Source: Hemicentrotus pulcherrimus (lineage: Eukaryota > Echinodermata > Echinoidea > Camarodonta > Strongylocentrotidae). Taken from it: a DNA stretch of 10,578 bases. Shown one piece after another: positions 1 to 8,450 of the stretch (positions are counted from its first letter, which is position 1; each line of letters begins with the position of its first letter). The stretch covers positions 43,863 through 54,440 of the forward strand of contig BEXV01001946.1 of assembly GCA_003118195.1 (NCBI GenBank), in the 5' to 3' direction. The position numbers and the translations under genes are program-made. The notes under the pieces were generated by a model. It did not search any database, was not told the DNA's origin, and saw nothing but the letters and a program-made list of their open reading frames with translations.

Positions 1-698
1 ATCTTTGCTCATGCAGGGCCTTCGCTGTGAAATGCTGTCCCTCAATAGATTTGTAATACCGGTAGTTGAAGTGTTTGAAAATGATAATAATATCTGCTTG
101 ATTTGGCATATAATTAATCATTGTGCCATTTTTGTATCTCAAACATTGCTTCTGTTCCCTTGTTTATAATGCAGAATTGCGCCTTGAGCATTTCATGGCA
201 AAATGGATATGGCAGTTTTTGGCACCTTACAAATCTCAAATTTGTTATTGTTATTATCATTATTACCATTATTAATACATGTATTATAATTCATAATCAA
301 GTCCCTTGGATTGCTCACCTAGTTCGCACACCGCACCTAGCATTAGTCAACTAGCCTACACTCGCTTATTGCCCCATCAAATTTTTAACAAGCTGCTTCC
401 CTTTACATACATTAATGTGTGTTGCATGAAAAAGATTAGGCATGCAGTATAAAAGATCTTGATTCTAGAAGGATTGGTTTAGGCTAGAGCATGTTTTAAT
501 TTTGGTTCCCTAAATGCTTGAAGTGATAACAGTGGCCTATGATCATTATTTTCATATGTTATTCATAAAAAAACATTTATCATTCCTTTTAAAACGTGCT
601 ACAGCATTGTTTATTTTCCTAACTGGTTGTGATGCACTTTTGAAACAAGTATGTTAATGGTGATCATAAATTAAATTCTCTTATTTTAATTATAATAG
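1..698 (+). other. GET3 intron (3' part), no exon seen
   Basis: This AT-rich stretch precedes the first recognisable GET3 exon. I found no segment matching the preceding part of the ATPase and no conserved open frame; the short open frame around 121-354 is low-complexity AT-derived sequence. It ends in a plausible 3' splice site (ttattttaattataatag, AG at 697-698). It is read as the 3' part of an intron because the downstream exon begins in the middle of the protein. One TACCGGTA (57-64) and one TACATGTA (276-283) palindrome lie here. Confidence 0.6.
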
Positions 699-806
699 AT
701 TGGTGGTATGTTAGGGATGGCAGACTTCAGTGCAAACGACATGTTATCTAAACTAGAGGAGACTGTGCCTGTTATAAGGAGTGTCAACGAGGCTTTCAAA
801 AATGCT
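699..806 (+). CDS. GET3: GET3/TRC40 ATPase, internal exon (client-binding subdomain)
   Basis: This exon codes 36 residues in phase 0, starting [14 protein letters not shown] and ending [13 protein letters not shown]3 (TRC40, ASNA1) is a cytosolic homodimeric ATPase that receives newly made tail-anchored membrane proteins and delivers them to the ER receptor WRB/CAML (Get1/Get2). The Met-rich start followed by [13 protein letters not shown] matches the helical client-binding insert of animal TRC40. In that insert, hydrophobic and Met residues line the groove that holds the client's transmembrane helix. The acceptor is AG at 697-698; the donor GCT|gtaagt at 807 is ideal. The next coding exon continues in frame after a 1522-base intron. 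The P-loop and switch regions lie on exons left of the window, so the gene is 5'-partial here. Recognition is from family memory and needs no frame correction. The neighbouring intron is clearly more AT-rich than the exon. Confidence 0.93.
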
Positions 807-2328
807 GTAAGTATACTCTCTACTTGATGGCCTGTTTGTGATTTCACTTACCGGTATGCATCTGATTTGAAGTTGGTATTATGTAAGCAAGATTGTAAGA
901 AAAATAAAGGAGGCATAATAACCCAGTTATGATGTGAAAGATCATTTTTCAGTCCACCAATGGTTCAGAAGCTGTCATGAATCTATTTTATAATCTATTC
1001 TATTTTAGAATATCAAATTGAATCTGGATACTGATATTTTTCTTTTACATATACAGTGTACCAGTAGTAGATAGGTATAGAAGTGCATAAGCCCATGAAA
1101 TGTAACAACCATAACAATTTTCGAATTATAGCCAGTCAATTCACTCTCAGTTGAAGTTGTGCGTTAAGTACATGAACATGACTGAAAATCATTTTTTTTA
1201 TGGTACCTAGTCAATTTTTATAGCATGCTGTAGCCAACATTCTAAATTCAATAAATTTGGTATAAAATATTGTAGGATGGATGGTAAAAAAAGATATTAC
1301 ATTTTGGAACAAATTGTTATTTCTAATCGTTGACCCTTGCTCTGTAAGGATAAATATATTATGCAGTCAACAGAAATCTGCGTTTCCTGTTTTTAATAAG
1401 GCCCTAATATGTCCTCTCCGAGTTCAATGTCAATCCATTTAAATTTGGGTGGGTAGTGGTTGTGCGGTGTGATGTCTTTTGTACTTGAATTGAGTCATAG
1501 ACTAGCTAAAAAGTCTTGAGAACGTCTCTTAAAACACAAATTTTATAAACACGATAGGATCATGAGCGCTTGAGAATCTCCGTTCAGTATTACACGGTCC
1601 ATTTCCCAGGTTTTATATTTAATCACTGTATTTGAGCATACAAAAGGTGCTGCTACAGAGATGAAATTTATTGACCAAATCTACTATTGTCTAGATACAG
1701 CATATCTTTCCAGCATCAGATTGATTCATTTCATTTTATTTCATATAATTCATTTAATTACGGCCCCTGTATACCTTATGCTTGGCACAGAGCCTTTGAT
1801 TATATTTGTATAGATATTTATAATTTCCCAGTTTTTTCAACCAACTCCATTCTCATGCCTGATTATGTTACTTACCGGTTCACTTAAACCTATTGCCTAC
1901 ATGAACTGGGGGATCCTTACATTAAGCCTATGGGGATCAGAGAAATCAGTAGACAACGGGTTGAACATTGAATTGAATTGAATTGGTTTGGTTTGGTTTG
2001 GTTTGGTTTGGTTAAAAGACGGGAGTTGTTGCTACCTTGTTTGGCGTTCAAAATTAAGGGATAGAGCAACGTCCATCTGGCGCTGCTCAGTGGCTGCCTG
2101 GCTCACGATCAATAGGGCAAAAAGAATATCTGTTTCGGTTTAATAAAATTTGGAGTGGACTATTAGGCTATTATTATTGCAAAAACACATCAAACAAGCA
2201 ACTCGCAGGCTGAAAATGTTCAATTTGCAAAAACAAAGTTAGAATATAGAGAGATATAATATCGGGAATAATTATGGTTTGAACATGGAATGACAAGATA
2301 TTTCTTTGCTTTCTTTCCCCACATGTAG
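807..2328 (+). other. GET3 intron, 1522 bases
   Basis: The intron is bounded by gtaagt at 807 and a pyrimidine-rich acceptor (ctttgctttctttccccacatgtag) ending at 2328. It holds a compound microsatellite at 1967-2013, the palindromes TACCGGTA (849-856) and TACCGGTT (1873-1880), and otherwise unassigned AT-rich DNA. An open frame at 1687-1887 is low-complexity and resembles no protein I know. Removing this intron joins ...FKNA to DQTTFVCV... in phase 0, as expected for GET3. Confidence 0.88.
1967..2013. repeat. Compound microsatellite (GAATT)n-(GGTTT)n
   Basis: About three and a half copies of a GAATT-type pentamer (1967-1984) run directly into five to six copies of GGTTT (1985-2013). Both units have a 5-base period and share the TT step, so one could have arisen from the other by a point change followed by expansion. 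It lies inside the GET3 intron. A simple pentamer tail of this sort can also mark the 3' end of a non-LTR retroelement, but no body sequence upstream was recognisable. Confidence 0.85.
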
Positions 2329-2535
2329 GATCAAACTACATTTGTGTGCGTATGTATAGCAGAGTTCTTGTCCCTGTACGAGACGGAGAGATTGGTCCAG
2401 GAGCTAGCCAAGTTTGGAATCGACAGTCATAATATCATCGTCAATCAGCTTCTATTCCCAGACGATGTGAGGAGCGCATCCCAATGTAAGATGTGCCAAT
2501 CAAGATATAAGCTGCAGCATAAATATCTAGAACAG
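2329..2535 (+). CDS. GET3: GET3/TRC40 ATPase, exon with A-loop and CxxC zinc motif
   Basis: This exon codes 69 residues, phase 0 at both ends. It opens with [18 protein letters not shown] and runs through [20 protein letters not shown], nearly identical to animal TRC40. N39 in VNQLLF corresponds to the A-loop asparagine that contacts the adenine ring in the yeast enzyme. C53 and C56 (codons at 2485-2487 and 2494-2496) form the CKMC motif, which coordinates a zinc ion jointly with the partner subunit and holds the dimer together. Between them, the DDVRSASQ linker differs from the vertebrate linker. The end [11 protein letters not shown] leads into the next exon. The acceptor is acatgtag at 2328; the donor CAG|gtaatt is at 2536. 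All expected family residues in this segment are present, so the gene looks functional. No frameshift or stop was seen. Confidence 0.96.
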
Positions 2536-3021
2536 GTAATTGTAAATGTGTACAACTGTACATGTACTTTACATGGTAATGTGGGAGCGGAAGTTACTGG
2601 TTGAGTTAACCTAGGGCCTGCCTCCCCACCTCCTCATCTATCTATTTCTTAATGTTTTCAATAATTGTTTTTAGTCCTTGTAAGTTATATATTTCATTTT
2701 TCAATATCAATTTATTTATGTTTCCAACAAAACATTACAAATCAATTATACAAATTTACAACAAATGTAGAAATACCTATTGGAAACAGAGGGATCCACT
2801 TAAAAGCAATGCCTGTACAAGTGTGGACACCTCAAATGATACTTAGGAATAATGAGTAATTAAATTAAAAAGTCTGTAACTACAAAAAGAAAACACTACC
2901 TTTAAGCACTGCGCTAACATTCTTATTGTTCATCAATATCCCACAAGGATCAGGACCAGAAACACAACAGTGGTAGCTTCAGACTATTATTCAAACATTC
3001 TTCCTATCATTTCATCCCTAG
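2536..3021 (+). other. GET3 last intron, 486 bases
   Basis: The intron runs from gtaatt at 2536 to the acceptor ttcatccctag ending at 3021. It contains no coding signal. Open frames at 2652-2859 are overlapping low-complexity readings and are not supported. One TACATGTA palindrome lies at 2559-2566, just 24 bases after the donor. Confidence 0.88.
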
Positions 3022-3171
3022 ATTGAGGACCTCTATGAAGATTTTCACATCACTAAGCTGCCATTGTTTGAGCACGAGGTGAGAGGGCAAACTAGAGTCT
3101 TGGATTTTTCATCAAATCTTGTCGTTCCAAGGCCTGCTTCCATGTTCACCAAAAACGCCTCTACCACCTAG
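3022..3171 (+). CDS. GET3: GET3/TRC40 ATPase, terminal coding exon with stop
   Basis: This exon codes 49 residues and a TAG stop at 3169-3171. It starts [20 protein letters not shown], which joins in phase 0 to KYLEQ of the previous exon and matches the C-terminal region of animal TRC40. The HEVRG block is conserved and reads straight through a possible donor (gag|gtgaga at 3079), which shows that the donor is not used in the main product. After VRG come 27 further residues ending KNASTT; they keep a hydrophobic LDFSSNL segment where the family has its last helix, then diverge. The 154 residues in this window are about the C-terminal 45 percent of a protein normally near 340-350 residues. No retention or targeting signal was seen at the C-terminus. 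Confidence 0.94.
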   Translation: MEDLYEDFHITKLPLFEHEVRGQTRVLDFSSNLVVPRPASMFTKNASTT

Positions 3172-3249
3172 CAAGCTCACATGCTATTTGTCATTTTTTG
3201 TCTATTATCGTCATGTTTAAAACAACTTAACCAGATAAATTGTGTGTAC

Positions 3250-3255
3250 ATTAAA
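3250..3255 (+). terminator. Candidate GET3 poly(A) signal ATTAAA
   Basis: ATTAAA starts 79 bases after the GET3 stop codon. A G/T-rich run (ggcctggggggtgtttc, 3261-3277) follows at the spacing of a downstream cleavage element. This would give a short 3' UTR. ATTAAA is common by chance in such AT-rich DNA, and other AATAAA hexamers exist on the same strand at 4802-4807, 6944-6949 and 8077-8082, so a longer or alternative 3' UTR cannot be excluded. Confidence 0.4.
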
Positions 3256-3270
3256 GCCCTGGCCTGGGGG

Positions 3271-3311
3271 GTGTTTCACGAAGACTAAGATTGACTCTAA
3301 GTTGGACTTAA
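3271..3311. repeat. Possible one-ended MITE fragment
   Basis: The segment gtgtttcacgaagactaaga followed by ttgactctaagttggactta resembles the style of terminal sequences of short inverted-repeat elements in marine invertebrate genomes. I could not find a matching opposite arm nearby, so it would be a solitary or truncated end. It overlaps the G-rich stretch downstream of the candidate GET3 poly(A) signal. Confidence 0.3.
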
Positions 3312-3374
3312 ATATGGCAGGCCGTTCATGCCACTGTTTGCTCTCACCATTGGTCTCTCAATTATGATCTTTAG

Positions 3375-3399
3375 ATAATAATAATAATAATAATAATAC
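3375..3399. repeat. (AAT)n microsatellite
   Basis: Eight uninterrupted ATA/AAT units are followed by tacataattgtatggcg. A similar arrangement (AT-rich triplets beside catttgtatagcgc) recurs at 6608-6650, so this may be the flank of a diverged copy of the same dispersed repeat, not an isolated microsatellite. Confidence 0.85.
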
Positions 3400-3604
3400 A
3401 TAATTGTATGGCGTCAAATCCACTTGACAATCAAATGCTCAATATTTTTTCCTTCAACAACGAACTATCAAAAAAGGTAAATTCTGTAGATCTGCTACCC
3501 CAATTTGTACATCCCTTGATAAACCAATGCCAGGAATGAGAGGTGGGCTCTAATACAGGTTTGACTTTAACTGTCATTTTCCTCCCTACTATGTTTTGAT
3601 AATC

Positions 3605-3687
3605 TAGTCACACTGCCAAACTGATCAATAGTTCATAATATCTTGGCTAATCAGGGATTCCTCGTTCAGTTCCTGCCAGTGTGACTG
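3605..3687. mobile_element. Short MITE-like inverted repeat, about 83 bp
   Basis: The left arm tagtcacactgccaaactga (3605-3624) is complementary to the right arm tcagttcctgccagtgtgac (3666-3685) apart from a small gap, giving ends of the form YAGTCACACTG..CAGTGTGACTG. The loop is about 40 bases and has no coding capacity. It is probably a non-autonomous DNA transposon or its fold-back relic. A second, outer pair, taatacagg (3551-3559) and cctgtatta (3691-3699), brackets it, suggesting either nested elements or longer imperfect ends. The superfamily cannot be assigned from the ends alone. Confidence 0.65.
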
Positions 3688-4494
3688 GGGCCTGTATTAA
3701 GTTATCAATTCAGGAGTCAGGACAAATATTTATTTTAAAAATATATAATGTACTCTCATCTTATTAGTTACCCTCCATCTGGATGTCATTTGAAATACTT
3801 AATGGAAGTGCTTTATGCAGGGCCTGTTAGTGTTACATACAAAATGACTTACTATTAATCATAATATTCTATTTCTCCCCTATTTCTGCCACAGTTGATT
3901 GTATCTCACTATGAATTTCATCTTTCTGAAACATTAAATTGAATGCAAGTTATTATTGATTGAAAAGATTTGATTTATTGAATGATTTACGATTAATTAT
4001 TGGGGAGAAACAATTCCATCATTATAGCCCCTATTATTTATGTTACAGGCACAGCCCTCATGGTGAGGATGCCAGAGAAGGCTTATGAGTGCATTAGTGA
4101 TATTTCCAGTACTGTCAAATGCTTTAATACAGGATTTAGTTTGATTCCGTTTTTAATTTGTAATGGAAATGAATATGTCTTTACAAACAAAAAAAATCTA
4201 CATGGCATATGGTATTAAAAGCCTATTTGTAGTAAAGGCTTTGGTTTCTTGGCCAATGCCAAGTATTTATCAAAAATACATTTTATAATCAGCCCATCTT
4301 ATCAAGGTGTTGTACATATATGCGATGAAACTGCCTGTAATGTTTCCATAACGAAAGCATTACTTGCAGGTTACTAAATGATAAACCCCACTCCTAATGT
4401 TAGTGCCTATTGAGTCGCTTGACAGACATTGAATTGAATACAAAGTGATATACACTGACTGAAAGTGACTACCGGTACACGTATGTCTCCTGGG

Positions 4495-4620
4495 CCCCAT
4501 CTTACAAAGAGTTAAGATTGATCCAAATCAATCGTAAGTCCTCCAATCAAGCGCATCTTTGCAGTCTCTTATCTCTTATATACATAGTTGGGATTGATAT
4601 CAACTCTTTGTAAGACGGGG
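4495..4620. mobile_element. MITE-like element, 126 bp, 19-bp terminal inverted repeats
   Basis: The left end ccccatcttacaaagagtt (4495-4513) and the right end aactctttgtaagacgggg (4602-4620) are reverse complements at 18 of 19 positions. Inside the left arm there is also a small hairpin, gattgat-ccaa-atcaatc. The 126-bp length, lack of coding sequence and near-perfect ends fit a non-autonomous DNA transposon of fairly recent origin. No convincing target-site duplication was visible. The end sequence type looks familiar from echinoderm intergenic DNA, but I cannot name the family. Confidence 0.8.
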
Positions 4621-5279
4621 AACTGAAAGAAGGTCACCTATTACCGTAATATCAGGTTTTCTATCTGTATTCCCATTCTCCCTGGTATAGGAGACCATTA
4701 AATTAGGCTTGAATGTTTATGTACAAGCCAGGCAGTGGGTTTTAATATAATGTCAGGTAATAACCCTGCATGTGTCTTCTTATATGCTTACATGGAAGAC
4801 CAATAAATCATGAACCAAATCAATTTTTGATTAACGATTTGATGTTGCATTACTCCTTTTCAAAGCTCCCATTGACTAGGCATGAGGACAAATTATGATT
4901 TCATGCTTTGTGGCCATTTATTGTATTCTTTGCTTCAAAAATGATGGTATCCTGACTAAGAAAGTCTGATTTGATTTGTGGGTTACAGTACCATATGTTT
5001 GCAGATTTTTTATTCTTCCATGGGTGGCCATTTTAAAGGCAGGCTATTTTTCAGCCATTGCTACAACTCACTGCTGTAATGCATTTTCAATTTGGCCATC
5101 TTTCGGTAAAGGAATACGTACATGTAGAGCAACTCCTGTACTGAAGCATCACATCGTGCACTTGTCATGCAGTTGGTGATGCATTGTGGGATAGGACATT
5201 GTGAGGAGCAGGTGGCAGTATACCGGTACTGCCTTTAATTAAACAGCATAGAGAGCTATAGGAGTGATAGGAAATCTAC

Positions 5280-5303
5280 ACTCCTTTATACACTCCTTTA
5301 TAC
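5280..5303. repeat. 12-bp tandem duplication
   Basis: Two perfect adjacent copies of actcctttatac (5280-5291 and 5292-5303). This is a short slippage duplication in intergenic DNA with no function evident. Confidence 0.75.
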
Positions 5304-5518
5304 ACAGTCAATGACCCCAGTGTCATTCTAATAAGCTATGGCCTATTCAGATCCAGAAGGAAGGTCCAAACTCTCTGTCATCTTATGATGTATGAGTTAA
5401 TGCCTTTCTAGCTCAATTTAGAAGATACAGGTAGCTCCTCTGACACATACGTTATGTTTATTCAGTGGTAGTGAATCAAAGTTCTGTGTATATGGTAATA
5501 GACTCAAATATTGTATGA

Positions 5519-5678
5519 TACAGTCAAACCTGCTTTAGTGACCACCTGTCTACAACAACCACATTTGTGTTTCCATTGAAAATGGTTTGTCATTGAAACA
5601 TGTACTAAAGAAACCTGTCTACAAAGAACACTTTTTGAGTTCTCCCATGGGCGGTCGCTATGGACAGGTTTGACTGTA
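5519..5678. mobile_element. MITE-like element, 160 bp, TACAGTCAAACCTG ends
   Basis: The left end starts tacagtcaaacctg (5519-5532) and continues tttagtgaccacc. The right end, read on the other strand from 5678, starts with the same 14 bases and continues tccatagcgaccgcc, so similarity extends about 28 bases with a few changes. Internally acctgtctacaa occurs twice (about 5545 and 5613). Flanking TA at both ends could be the target duplication or part of the repeat. It encodes nothing: the 98-codon minus-strand open frame across it (5800-5504) is a by-product. Ends of this type are widespread in marine invertebrate genomes as far as I recall; superfamily not assigned. Confidence 0.82.
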
Positions 5679-6607
5679 AAAGAATTATCACCAAAAATCC
5701 GATCTGTAGTCACTGGAGAAAGCGTAGTACATGTAGTTCTTTCATTGATTATAGCATGTTGTTTGTAGCACTGCACACGCATGTGGTGTGTTCTTGGCAC
5801 ATGTGCAGTGTGTTACATTAGGGTTATTTGACTGGAAGAATATCTTGAGTGCACATTTCTTTTAAAGTTTATATGATCATGTTTAACAGATTCCACAACT
5901 GCATTATGACAGTGCTTTGGGATGGTTGATACACTCAATAGATTGGTCCGATATATTTCAAACTTTTGCCATTCTGTTTATCTTATTTTTATGCTTTCAT
6001 GCAAATGAATTTATTTCAAGGGTTTGATTGCCCTTTACACCATTATCATTATGTCTGTTCTTAGCCAGAAAGACATTCACTTTTAAAGAACTTTGCTCCA
6101 AACAGACGAAATGTACAGTATGAGCTACCGGTACAAGTGACAGATATGTGCTGCATTGCCTGCATACAGGCTTAAATTAGCAGTTTGCCATTTCTACATT
6201 TTGCTTGTATTTTATGATCATACCATGTGTTATAAGGAAAACAGAAGAAGAAAAAAAAAACTGTTTACATACATGTATTCAGCTCATTTACAATCATATG
6301 CTTTTTATTGATTTTTAAGAAACCTGTATAAAATGTTGTATTTATACTTGACTTGAGAAAGGATGTGCATGTTTCTTATATAATCAGTTAATATTGTGAT
6401 GTTAATCCAAATTTGTTTTTAAAGAGATGCCACATGGAGTGTTGATTATTTATTTGTTTTTAAGAGTTGGGAATCTAAGATTGTTTGTGTATTGTTTGTA
6501 AATTCATAGTCAAATGTAAACTGTACATACGATACCCTTGTATAAGTGTGCAGTGTAAACTGTTATGCAGGGTCTCATATACATGTACATAGACTCTACA
6601 TGTATGA

Positions 6608-6708
6608 TAGTAATAGTCACATTTGTATAGCGCTTAATAATAATACTATGTTTCTAAGTGCTTTACATTATAACTATCATTCCCCCAGTCATTGGATTCA
6701 ATCAATAG
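6608..6708. repeat. Dispersed repeat fragment (tagcgctt...gtgcttta type)
   Basis: The stretch agtaatagtcacatttgtat then agcgctt, followed by an AT triplet run, tctaagtgctttacattata and cattcccccagtcattggat, matches a pattern I recall from many short dispersed repeats in sea urchins and other marine animals, where catttatatagcgctt is followed by a second imperfect copy ending gctttaca. It is therefore probably a SINE-like or otherwise dispersed element fragment. No tRNA-type promoter boxes were found, and the exact family is not known to me. Confidence 0.5.
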
Positions 6709-7431
6709 AAATAGAATGTTTATTTGCCTCGGAAAGTTTTATATTTCTGGTTGTTGTTGTTTTTATCTTGTCTTGTTTTTTATTTATTTTTCCTTTTTGG
6801 AAGAAGACATTGAGGTACCAATTCCATCCAATTTAAACACTGAGAACTCTCTTCTCAGCTTGGGTGTTGCATGTTTATGGGAACTGACACTGTACCACGC
6901 TGCTTGGATTATAACATGCACTTCAAAAGGAAGCTCTACCTTAATAAATATCTGGATTTCACCTCTGAACCCTCAAAATCAATGAAGACATAATTCAGAC
7001 TTGAAGAACAATCAGTACCCCTAATGACAAGTATTTTCTTATATTCATTGTTTTTATTGTAAGCACCATGAGCTACTTTGGCTTGTAGCGAAACAAGAAT
7101 TCCTGCATTATTGCAATTATTATAACCTGGGATTTCGAAGAGGCATTGTTAAACACTGATTTAATTGAAAATTCTAATTAATTTAATTTTTTTTTAGCAG
7201 AGAAATAGTTTTTATGAAATTGATGAAATATAAACAGAAATTACAAGATATGAACTTTGTTGTATCTATGTTTCTAAGTATCCTGACTCCTTGATTAAGT
7301 GTCATTAATATGCTACTTACATGCATAATTTCTACAGTTATATCTAACAACACCAATTGTTCGTCCTTCTGTTCCACTTCAATTATCCCTTCAATCTCAA
7401 ACCCAAATATAGAACAGAGGATGTCTCAGCG

Positions 7432-7573
7432 CCCTGTTTCATAAAACCTGTTATCAATACTAAATGCTAAATATCTATGACAAATTTGCTCTCAGCCAAT
7501 CAAATGCCAAGATCTCAGTAGCTTATAACAGTTATTGTAACTTATTATTGATAACAAGTTTTATGAAACAGGG
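7432..7573. mobile_element. MITE-like element, 142 bp, 28-bp terminal inverted repeats
   Basis: The left end ccctgtttcataaaacctgt then tatcaata (7432-7459) and the right end (7546-7573) are reverse complements at 27 of 28 positions, with a single C/T difference. The interior is non-coding; the open frame 7464-7664 crosses the right end and is not a gene. Near-perfect long ends suggest a recent insertion or strong conservation. The bases just outside (gcg on the left, tgc on the right) do not give a clear duplication. Confidence 0.83.
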
Positions 7574-7822
7574 TGCAGGTAATGGCATATTTCTTCATCA
7601 ATGCATTTTATTTTGTGGGAGTACATGTATCTATTTCTGTGTACAGGAAGTGCAATTGAAATGAATAACTCTACCATTGGTGTACTATTGCATTTATGAA
7701 AAGATTACATTAAACCAATGATGTATATATTGAGAATTGAAATCTGTATGTTCTCATGTTTTGCCTGGATCTGCTGTCATTTTGTGTGTGGTATGATCAA
7801 ATTATATGTACAGCTAAAAACC

Positions 7823-8011
7823 AAATTATTCATACCCTTACCAAGTTTTATAATTTCTTAATTGTGCAAAAAAAAAAATGATTTGTCCCGATTTATGTCT
7901 CTTGAGAAAGCTTAATAAAAGTATTCATCAAAAGCCCTAATTTACCCTTTCATTCTTGAGTTACAAAAACACACAAAAAACCATCAAATTTACAAGGGGT
8001 ATGAATAATTT
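7823..8011. mobile_element. MITE-like element, about 189 bp, aaattattcataccc ends
   Basis: The left end aaattattcataccctt (7823-7839) pairs with gggtatgaataattt (7997-8011) over 15 exact bases, with partial pairing beyond. The interior includes an 11-base A run (7869-7879), the segment atgatttgtcccgatttatg, and cttaataaaagtattcatca; it has no coding capacity. It could be an internally deleted Tc1/mariner-like element, judging by the AT-rich short ends, but this is a guess. It lies on the 3' side of the minus-strand gene, about 250 bases past its stop, so it may sit in that gene's 3' UTR. Confidence 0.7.
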
Positions 8012-8263
8012 AGTCGTTAACTGACAACTGTTTATGTTGACTGTTGAGTACACAATAATTGTACAATATATGCCAAAATAAAGCGTGCCGTGGCTTTAAA
8101 AAAATGGGGGTTGGAAACCGCTGCCTTTCATGTTTAAATTACTGTCCATGTAACCATGGTAATGTTCAGGTGAGGGAAAACGCTATTGAAGTTGCTTCGA
8201 ATATCTCTGCGTCGTTTTATCTGTAATTTCTTTTGTTTCAAGATTAGGGAAATACACATGAAA

Positions 8264-8398
8264 TCATGCTGTGGATACCATTGTGTGTCCTCCTGATGAG
8301 TCGACATGAATAAGCTGTTTTCTGATGGTGTAGTGTACATTCTCATACGTGATAATTCCCTTTCCACCTGCCGATCCAAATCCGCTATGATTCTCGAC
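8264..8398 (-). CDS. Candidate terminal exon with I-x-Y-x-x-V tail
   Basis: This exon codes 44 residues and a TGA stop. It begins after a strong minus-strand acceptor, gacatccag with AG at 8400-8399, behind a long CT tract, and is in phase 0: VENHSGFGSAGGKG, then IITYENVHYTIRKQLIHV, ending GGHTMVSTA. The frame and acceptor make this look like a real last exon. ITYENV fits the consensus of an immunoreceptor tyrosine inhibitory motif, and YENV also fits the pY-x-N-x Grb2 SH2-binding pattern. Both are short motifs that occur by chance. It fits, in phase, the exon ending at 8898 upstream. No membrane segment was found in the exons seen, so a cytoplasmic-tail role is unproven. No AATAAA close downstream on this strand; the nearest seen is at 7612-7607. 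Confidence 0.55.
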   Translation of the reverse strand, partial: VENHSGFGSAGGKGIITYENVHYTIRKQLIHVDSSGGHTMVSTA

Positions 8399-8414
8399 CT
8401 GGATGTCGGAAGGA

Positions 8415-8450
<36 letters not shown>

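Larger units (their letters stand above)
3172..8263. other. Convergent intergenic region, no gene seen
   Basis: About 5.1 kb lies between the GET3 stop and the stop of the opposite-strand gene; both 3' UTRs should lie within it. No open frame has the composition, splice context or family resemblance of a gene. What can be named is short inverted-repeat elements (3605-3687, 4495-4620, 5519-5678, 7432-7573, 7823-8011), an (AAT)n tract (3375-3399), a dispersed repeat fragment (6608-6708), A runs such as 6250-6260 and 7869-7879, and six of the window's TACATGTA copies. The segments 3700-4490, 4625-5275, 5680-6600 and 6710-7430 hold nothing I can assign. Confidence 0.7.

Noticed and set aside
121..354. 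77-codon + strand open frame, and 1687-1887
   Set aside because: Both lie in AT-rich GET3 introns, have low-complexity translations, and disrupt the clear GET3 exon chain.
3079..3084. GET3 exon ending at gag|gtgaga
   Set aside because: Reading on gives the family-conserved VRG and an in-frame stop, so splicing here is not the main form.
4000..4218. 72-codon + strand open frame starting MGRNNSIIIAPIIYV, with a possible acceptor before GTALMVRM
   Set aside because: No recognisable family, AT-rich low-complexity composition, and no matching donor or downstream exon; treated as chance.
5504..5800. 98-codon minus-strand open frame
   Set aside because: It runs through the inverted-repeat element 5519-5678 and past both ends; no protein resemblance.
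6546..6985. Two overlapping + strand open frames of about 96 codons with a hydrophobic stretch
   Set aside because: They overlap in different frames, include the dispersed repeat at 6608-6708, and the hydrophobic part comes from a T-rich tract; no splice or family support.
7464..7664. 66-codon + strand open frame
   Set aside because: It crosses the right terminal repeat of the element at 7432-7573; a by-product.
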